From positions 17,750,935-17,814,934 of the forward strand of contig NC_064538.1 of NCBI RefSeq assembly GCF_023856365.1: 64,000 nucleotides of DNA, written 5' to 3'. Shown in pieces: positions 57,789-64,000 of this stretch. The first letter of the stretch is position 1; the number at the start of each line of letters is the position of its first letter. The translations under genes and the position numbers were made by a program. This DNA comes from Brienomyrus brachyistius (lineage: Eukaryota; Chordata; Actinopteri; Osteoglossiformes; Mormyridae). A model generated the notes under the pieces. It searched no databases and had not been told where the DNA came from. It saw only the letters and a program-made list of their open reading frames with translations.

Positions 57789-60700
57789 ATGGAACAGCAA
57801 GAAGAAAAACGAACTGTAAAAATTACCGAAAAGGCCATGGAAGAGCGCAAGTCCAGACAAATACAAGCACGTAAGAGCAAGCTAGCCCAACTAACTAGCA
57901 TGATGAGACAAATTGAAGAATTAATGACCGACGATGCAAACGCTGACGTTGTTAAGAATAAGCTGCGAGTCGAATTCAGTGGTTTGCAGCAACAATTCAC
58001 AGATTTAAACTACATATTACAACGTTTCATGAGTGAAGAAGAATTCTTGGATAATCAAAAAAATTGGTTTGAGCCGAAACATGCATTAATGAATGATTTC
58101 TTTTGGAAATGTGAAAACTGGATGAAAGATGTCATGGAGCGCACTGAGCGTGCTGAAGAAAATGAAAGGGTTCGAACTGATAAGTCTGTGTATTCAAAAT
58201 CATCCGCTAAACGCTCTAAAAGGTCCAGTTCACAATGCACTAGCGTGACATCAGCGTATGCAATGAAAATTAGAGCAGAAATAGAACGTGCATCCTTAAA
58301 GGCTAGGGCAGCAGCTGTAATGGAAAAATTGGCCATAGAAGAGGAGGAAGCAGAGCATGAAGCAGAGCAAAAGAGAAAGGAAGCTGGAATAAGGGCTAAA
58401 AAGGAAATGCATTTAATTCAGACAGCTATTGCTGAGTCAGATGCAAAATTAAAAGTTTTGCAAAGGTATGAAGATATGCAGGAAAACATTAGTATTTGCG
58501 AATCTGATATATTTGAAGGCAAAAAGGAGATGAAAGGTGCCCTTTTGACATCATCAAAGCATGCTGCACCTAAATTGAATCACTCTAAGCTTGATTCAGA
58601 TGATCATTTTCCAGCAGCAACCAAGAGAGTCTCAGATGATGCAAATAAGGAATGCAGTGGTGAAGTAGTGCTTGACAGTTTGTGTAAGGCCATTTCTCAA
58701 CAAGCCAGTGTCACAGAGTATTTAGTGAAGAATCATAAGGCAGCATTGCTACCTGATCTCACCATTAAAACGTTCAAAGGCGACCCATTGGAATATAAAT
58801 CCTTTATTAGATCGATTGAACATGGAATCGAAAGCCGCACTGATGATGATCGTGATCGTCTACAGTTTTTGCTGCAATACACAAGTGGACAGCCGCATGA
58901 CTTGGTAAAGAGCTGTGTTCATATGCCACCTTCATCAGGCTATGCCAAAGCAAAACAAATGTTAAAGGATTTTTTTGGTGATGATTACAGCCTAGCAGAG
59001 GCGTACATAAAGGAGGCCTTGGACTGGCAAACAATCAAGGCAGAAGATGGCGCAGCCCTACAGTCTTTCTCATTATTTCTCACCGGTTGCTCCAACACAA
59101 TGATAGACATTTGTTACATGGAAGACTTGGATAATACAGCTAATATTAAGGCATTAGCTAACAAGCTCCCGTACAAACTCAAAGAATCCTGGAGAAAATT
59201 TGCCTGTGACCTACAAGAAAGAACCAAGAAAAGAGTAAAGTTCAAGGACTTTGTTGATTTTGTTAACAAGCAAGTCAAGTACTTGTTGCATCCTCTCTAT
59301 GGAAACATAAAGGAAACCAACCTAAACACAAAGGATTCAGTCAGACAAAAATCAAAACCACGACATGAAGAAACACATAAAACAAAAAGGGTATTCACAA
59401 CATCCATTGCCTCATCAACAGAAAATAAATGTAAGGAAAATGAAGAAGTTACAACATCACAAACAAAGTCTGTTTCAGTGGATGTTAACAGCAGACCTTG
59501 CTTTTATTGCAATGGAGAGCAGCACGGCTTCACAACCTGCAAAGGATTCAAAAGTAAGCCACACAAAGAAAAGCTTGAGTTTTTGAAAAGGAAAGGCTTA
59601 TGCTTTGCATGCTTGAAACATGGCCACATGAGTAGCAGTTGTAGAGACAAGACTAAGTGTCAAGAATGCTCTCGATTGCATCCAACCTTGCTGCACATTA
59701 CCTTCAAGGATTCAAAGGGAGATGCAGCCAAAGAAAGTCAAGATCAGCCATCTGTAACTAATGCCCTTGTTCAAATGGCAGAAATCTGTGGCGTCACCGG
59801 GGCCGGTAAAGAAGATTGTTTTCTTTCAATTGTTCCAGTACTGGTCAAGGCACGTAAAGGCACAAAGATGGTAATAACGTATGCGTTTCTGGATCCTGGA
59901 AGTTCTGCTACCTTTGCTACAGAGTCACTGATAAATAAACTGAACATGAAAGGACGCCACACAAGCATCTCGTTGCGAACAATGGGAAGCGAGTCTGTGG
60001 TGAATACACATATTGTAACAGGACTGGAAATCAGTAGCCTAGAAGGCAACCAGTTTATTGAACTTTCAGAAGTGTTTTCTCAAAAGGCCATTCCTGTAAC
60101 TATGGATAATATCCCACGCCAAGAGGATGTCATCAGCTGGCCTTACTTAAAGGATGTGAAGTTACCAACTGTAGAGGCAGATGTTGGATTACTTATAGGA
60201 GCCAACGTGCCTAAGGCAATGGAGCCTCTTCAGGTGGTGAGTAGCGTGGATAATGGACCATATGCCGTGAGGACAGTTTTGGGCTGGACGGTAAATGGAC
60301 CTCTTAGAGGAGGAAATGATGGACTGAAAATAGATAGAATGGCAACAGTCACAACAAACCGAATCTCAGTAGCTAGGTTAGAAGAGCTTTGGCATCAACA
60401 GTTCAAGCTGGACTTTCCTGATGCTGGGCAAAATGAAAACATTGAAATGTCCAAGGAAGATCACCAGTTTATTAGCATGGTATCTCTGTCAACACAGCTG
60501 AAAGATGGACATTACACTATTTGCCTTCCATTGAGAAGTGAGCTGTTGTGTATGCCAAACAACAGATCAGTCGCGGAGCAACGTGCATTGAACTTGCGAA
60601 AGAGGTTTTCTAAAGATGCTGAGTATCATGCAGAATATGTTGCATTTATGGAGGACATTGTCAGGAAAGGCTATGCAGTGAAAATAGCCAATGCTGAATG

Positions 60701-63700
60701 TGAAATGATTGAAGGAAGAACTTGGTATCTGCCTCATCATGGAGTCAGACATCCTGTCAAGCAAAAGCTGCGTGTTGTCTTTGATTGTGCAGCAAGCTTT
60801 GGAGGAACATCGCTAAATCAGCAACTCCTACAAGGACCAGACCTGACAAGTTCGCTGCTGGGGGTTCTTACAAGATTCAGGCAAGAAACCATTGCCGTTA
60901 TGGCCGATGTGGAGGCTATGTTTTATCAAGTCGGGGTCAAAGATGGTGATACAAATCTACTGAGATTTCTATGGTGGCCGCAAGGGAATTATCAGAAGGA
61001 GCTTGTTGAATTCAAGATGCTGGTTCACATCTTTGGTGCAACATCATCACCAAGTGTTGCAACCTTTGCTCTACAGAAATGCGCAGCCGATTTTGAAGAC
61101 GAATTTGGACAAGAAGCCGCCAAAACGGTAAAGAGAAATTTTTATGTGGATGACTGCCTTAAGTCAACAGCTGATGAAGACACAGCAGTCACCCTGTGCA
61201 CCAACTTGCGGAATATGTTAGCCAAAGGTGGTTTTCGGCTAACCAAATGGTCAAGCAACAGCAGGAAGTTGCTTAATTCAATTCCTGTAGATGAGAAAGC
61301 TGAGGGATTTCAAGATCTGGATTTGAATATGGACAATCTACCGGTGGAGAGAGCACTGGGAATCCAGTGGTGTGCTGAGACGGACCAATTCAAGTTCAAG
61401 ATCAATCTCAAGGATCGACCACACACCAGGAGAGGCCTACTTTCATTTGTCAGCTCCATATTTGATCCTTTGGGATTTATAGCTCCAGTAGTTCTGCCTG
61501 CCAAGAAAATTCTGCAAGATTTATGTAGACAGAAATACAGCTGGGATGAAAGTCTACCAAATGATGTCATTAAAGATTGGACAAAGTGGGCTTCTGACTT
61601 GTCACGGCTAGAGGATTTTGGCATTAACAGATGTATCAAGGCTAAGCAGTTTGGTACACTAATCTTCGCTCAGCTGCATCACTTTGCTGATGCGAGTGAA
61701 GATGCCTATGGAACAACAAGTTACCTTGTGCTACGCTCATCAACTGGCATGACTCAGTCTACTCTGATGATGGCAAAGGCCCGGGTGGCACCGTTGAAAT
61801 CTCCCAGTATACCTAGGATGGAATTAACTGCAGCCTCAGTTGCAGTCAAAATGGATAAGCTGTTGAAGAAAGAGCTTGAATTAGAGCTTCAAGACTCGAT
61901 CTACTGGACAGATAGCACAGTTGTGCTAAAATACTTGAATAGTGAAAGCGCCAGATTCAAGACGTTCGTTGCTAATAGAGTGACAACCATCCTGGAGCAC
62001 TCTCAAGCTTCGCAGTGGAGATATATCAACACCAACCTGAATCCAGCAGATCATGTCTCGAGAGGACAAACTGTTGAAGCATTTTTGAGGAATGACAGCT
62101 GGCTCTCTGGACCAAGTTTTCTGCTCTGCACAGAAGACCAGTGGCCTAAGAATCCAGACCCTGGGATGATAAATGTGGATGACCCAGAGGTCAAAAGAGT
62201 TGTTCTGTCGCATGTCGTTCAGACACAAAAGCCCAAGGGTGCATTGGACCAGTTGATGACGTACTACTCGTCCTGGACAAAACTGAAACGTGCCATAGCA
62301 TGGTTTTTGAAATTTAAAAATATGCTGAAGGAACTGATGGCAAGGAAAACAGAACTAAGTATCTCAAGCTGGGAAAGAATTGATCAGTTCAAGAAAACCT
62401 ATAAGGGAACACACCTAACTTGTGAGGATCTGACCAAAGCTGAGAAGGAAATCGTGAAGTATGCCCAAAGGCAAAGATTTGGAGAGGACTTGGAAATGCT
62501 AAAGGCACGACAAAGGGTAAAGAAAAGTAGTTCATTGCATAAGTTGAATCCAGTACTGCACGACGGAGTTATGAGAGTAGGAGGCAGGTTGAGCAGATCA
62601 TCATTGCCAACTGATTCCAAACAGCAAGCCATCCTGCCGAAGGATTCATACATCACAAGTCTTGTGCTGAGACATATTCATGATGTTACAGCACATGCAG
62701 GAAGAAATCACATGTTGGCTCAGTTACGACAGACATTTTGGATCCCCGGAGCAAATGGGGTCATTAGGAGAATTTTGTCTAAGTGCATCACCTGTAAGAA
62801 GCTACATGGGACGGTTGGCAAGCAACTCATGGCAGATTTGCCAAAATGCAGGGTTCTGCCTGACGATCCTCCATTTACAAAAGTTGGCATTGACTATTTT
62901 GGCCCGTTTGGTGTAAAAAGGGGAAGAGGACATGTAAAAAGGTACGGAGTTATTTTTACTTGTCTTGCCATACGAGCAGTGCACCTTGAAGTAGCGTCTT
63001 CACTGGACACTGATGCATGTCTCAATGCAATTAGAAGATTCCTTGCAAGGAGAGGACAGGTTAAAGAACTGTATTCAGACAATGGAACTAATTTCCGGGC
63101 AGCTGACAGTGAAATGAAAAAATTGATAAGTGGGTGGAATACCAGTGTAATTGAAAAACACTTGCAACAGAAAGGTATCCAGTGGCACTTCAGTCCTCCA
63201 ACAGGATCTCATCACGGAGGACCCTGGGAGAGGATGATCCGCTCCGTGAGAAAGATTCTGAACGTCACCATAAAGGAACAGCTTGTGGACGAAGAAGGTC
63301 TACATACCGTTTTGTGTGAAGCTGAGGCCATCATAAACAGTAGACCCATCACCAAGGCATCTTCGGACGTTAATGACTTAGAAGCATTAACGCCTAATCA
63401 CCTTTTGTTACTGAAAGTCAAGCCTGAGCTGCCTCCAGGTGTGTTCAGTAAAGATGATCAGTACGCAAATCGAAGATGGAGACAAGTCCAGTACCTCGCT
63501 GACATATTCTGGAAGCGCTGGTGTAGGGAGTACCTCACACAGCTACAAGAACGTCAACGATGGTCTACACCTCAGAGAAACTTCTGTGTCGGTGATGTAG
63601 TGCTGATTGTGGACGATACGTCACCTAGAAATTCCTGGCCGCTTGGAAGAATAATAGAGACCTTTCCTGATCAGAAAGGCCTTGTTCGTCAGGTGAAGGT

Positions 63701-63773
63701 CAAGACCAGGACCAATGAACTTTTGCGACCAGTAACAAAGCTGTGTCTGCTGCAAGAGTCTGAGGATAATTGA
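57789..63773 (+). CDS. BEL/Pao gag-pol polyprotein, 1994 aa, uninterrupted
   Basis: The ATG at 57789 opens a single frame ending TGA at 63771-63773. Domains in order: a charged coiled-coil N-terminus (1-230); a gag-like DUF1759 region (about 320-480); zinc-knuckle Cys/His clusters from CFYC at 571 to about 630; an aspartic protease with DPGSS at 702-706; a Pao-type reverse transcriptase with YVDD at 1119-1122; RNase H with acidic residues D1301, E1345 and D1375; an H2C2 zinc finger (1629-1669); an integrase core with D1702, D1764 and E1814; and a DUF5641-type C-terminus (from about 1893). All catalytic residues I can check are present and there is no stop or frameshift, so the copy may be young. 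It encodes no env-like segment. Confidence 0.93.
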   Translation: MEQQEEKRTVKITEKAMEERKSRQIQARKSKLAQLTSMMRQIEELMTDDANADVVKNKLRVEFSGLQQQFTDLNYILQRFMSEEEFLDNQKNWFEPKHALMNDFFWKCENWMKDVMERTERAEENERVRTDKSVYSKSSAKRSKRSSSQCTSVTSAYAMKIRAEIERASLKARAAAVMEKLAIEEEEAEHEAEQKRKEAGIRAKKEMHLIQTAIAESDAKLKVLQRYEDMQENISICESDIFEGKKEMKGALLTSSKHAAPKLNHSKLDSDDHFPAATKRVSDDANKECSGEVVLDSLCKAISQQASVTEYLVKNHKAALLPDLTIKTFKGDPLEYKSFIRSIEHGIESRTDDDRDRLQFLLQYTSGQPHDLVKSCVHMPPSSGYAKAKQMLKDFFGDDYSLAEAYIKEALDWQTIKAEDGAALQSFSLFLTGCSNTMIDICYMEDLDNTANIKALANKLPYKLKESWRKFACDLQERTKKRVKFKDFVDFVNKQVKYLLHPLYGNIKETNLNTKDSVRQKSKPRHEETHKTKRVFTTSIASSTENKCKENEEVTTSQTKSVSVDVNSRPCFYCNGEQHGFTTCKGFKSKPHKEKLEFLKRKGLCFACLKHGHMSSSCRDKTKCQECSRLHPTLLHITFKDSKGDAAKESQDQPSVTNALVQMAEICGVTGAGKEDCFLSIVPVLVKARKGTKMVITYAFLDPGSSATFATESLINKLNMKGRHTSISLRTMGSESVVNTHIVTGLEISSLEGNQFIELSEVFSQKAIPVTMDNIPRQEDVISWPYLKDVKLPTVEADVGLLIGANVPKAMEPLQVVSSVDNGPYAVRTVLGWTVNGPLRGGNDGLKIDRMATVTTNRISVARLEELWHQQFKLDFPDAGQNENIEMSKEDHQFISMVSLSTQLKDGHYTICLPLRSELLCMPNNRSVAEQRALNLRKRFSKDAEYHAEYVAFMEDIVRKGYAVKIANAECEMIEGRTWYLPHHGVRHPVKQKLRVVFDCAASFGGTSLNQQLLQGPDLTSSLLGVLTRFRQETIAVMADVEAMFYQVGVKDGDTNLLRFLWWPQGNYQKELVEFKMLVHIFGATSSPSVATFALQKCAADFEDEFGQEAAKTVKRNFYVDDCLKSTADEDTAVTLCTNLRNMLAKGGFRLTKWSSNSRKLLNSIPVDEKAEGFQDLDLNMDNLPVERALGIQWCAETDQFKFKINLKDRPHTRRGLLSFVSSIFDPLGFIAPVVLPAKKILQDLCRQKYSWDESLPNDVIKDWTKWASDLSRLEDFGINRCIKAKQFGTLIFAQLHHFADASEDAYGTTSYLVLRSSTGMTQSTLMMAKARVAPLKSPSIPRMELTAASVAVKMDKLLKKELELELQDSIYWTDSTVVLKYLNSESARFKTFVANRVTTILEHSQASQWRYINTNLNPADHVSRGQTVEAFLRNDSWLSGPSFLLCTEDQWPKNPDPGMINVDDPEVKRVVLSHVVQTQKPKGALDQLMTYYSSWTKLKRAIAWFLKFKNMLKELMARKTELSISSWERIDQFKKTYKGTHLTCEDLTKAEKEIVKYAQRQRFGEDLEMLKARQRVKKSSSLHKLNPVLHDGVMRVGGRLSRSSLPTDSKQQAILPKDSYITSLVLRHIHDVTAHAGRNHMLAQLRQTFWIPGANGVIRRILSKCITCKKLHGTVGKQLMADLPKCRVLPDDPPFTKVGIDYFGPFGVKRGRGHVKRYGVIFTCLAIRAVHLEVASSLDTDACLNAIRRFLARRGQVKELYSDNGTNFRAADSEMKKLISGWNTSVIEKHLQQKGIQWHFSPPTGSHHGGPWERMIRSVRKILNVTIKEQLVDEEGLHTVLCEAEAIINSRPITKASSDVNDLEALTPNHLLLLKVKPELPPGVFSKDDQYANRRWRQVQYLADIFWKRWCREYLTQLQERQRWSTPQRNFCVGDVVLIVDDTSPRNSWPLGRIIETFPDQKGLVRQVKVKTRTNELLRPVTKLCLLQESEDN

Positions 63774-63935
63774 TGGACTGTTAAGAAGAATTGCTTGGTT
63801 TTGTGATTATGTAGTTATGGACTATATGAAAGCTAAAGTTATTCAGCTTTGACTGAGTTAATAAGATGATTAGTATATCATTAGGCTCCTTCAGTTTAAA
63901 TTTTGAGTAATTGTTTTAATGGTATTGTTAACAAT

Positions 63936-63948
63936 TAGGGGCCGGAAA
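63936..63948 (+). other. Polypurine tract of the BEL/Pao element
   Basis: The purine-rich tract (12 of its last 13 bases bar two C) directly abuts the 3' LTR TG at 63949, where plus-strand DNA synthesis is primed in LTR elements. Confidence 0.75.
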
Positions 63949-64000
63949 TGTAGGAGCCTAAATGCATTTCGTATGATTTGAATAATTAACAGTAAATAAT
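63949..64000 (+). repeat. 3' LTR of the BEL/Pao element, first 52 bp
   Basis: Identical over all 52 visible bases to 57047-57098. The rest lies beyond the window. Confidence 0.92.

Larger units (their letters stand above)
57047..64000 (+). mobile_element. BEL/Pao LTR retrotransposon, near complete (3' LTR cut by window end)
   Basis: The 5' LTR 57047-57510 (464 bp) begins TGTAGG and ends CCTACA. Internal region 57511-63948 carries one long frame. A purine-rich tract AGGGGCCGGAAA precedes the 3' LTR, which starts at 63949. The 52 visible bases of the 3' LTR are identical to the start of the 5' LTR. The 5-mer before the element, CATGT (57042-57046), is the expected target duplication, to be matched outside the window. 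I did not identify the primer binding site. Confidence 0.92.

Overview
The window looks like a piece of a ray-finned (probably teleost) fish genome. The genes are split by introns with GT-AG boundaries and encode vertebrate protein families. The DNA between and inside them is filled with fish-typical retroelements: tRNA-derived SINEs, GATG-tailed RTE/Rex3-like ends, L2 and CR1/Rex1-like LINE pieces, hAT MITEs and a BEL/Pao element. I cannot name the species.

Layout. (1) About 1.5-29.5 kb, plus strand: a large gene rebuilt here from 19 coding exons, all in frame. It has a long disordered N-terminal part, twelve beta/gamma-crystallin motifs (six domains) and a C-terminal ricin-type beta-trefoil, and is most likely crybg3. 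(2) 30.6-34.2 kb, minus strand: riox2 (MINA53), a JmjC ribosomal oxygenase in nine coding exons with its HxD...H iron site intact. It is tail-to-tail with crybg3, the same neighbour pair as in mammals, and this supports the crybg3 name. (3) 38.1-43.4 kb, minus strand: tiprl, a seven-exon regulator of PP2A-family phosphatases. (4) 44.7-46.9 kb and 51.0-53.5 kb, minus strand: two tandem paralogues of a small immunoglobulin-superfamily receptor (signal peptide, V-set, C1-set, TM, short tail with a YxxL motif). I do not recognise them as a named gene. (5) 57.0-64.0 kb, plus strand: a BEL/Pao LTR retrotransposon with one uninterrupted 1994-codon gag-pol frame. It sits inside an older Tc1/mariner-like repeat, and its 3' LTR is cut by the window end.

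The most interesting region is the Ig pair. The C1 exons are almost identical between the paralogues. The V domains differ mainly in two short loops, and the TM and cytoplasmic-tail exons have diverged strongly. This mosaic pattern fits gene conversion of the ectodomain with separately evolving signalling tails. Between the two copies lies a stack of nested mobile elements, including a solo LTR with a perfect 5-bp target duplication that itself carries a hAT MITE with a perfect 8-bp duplication.

Exon coordinates were read by hand from splice sites, frame continuity and protein resemblance and could be off by a base or two. Family and gene names come from recognition, not from a database search. 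I saw no CRISPR array, rRNA, real tRNA gene or bacterial-type feature.
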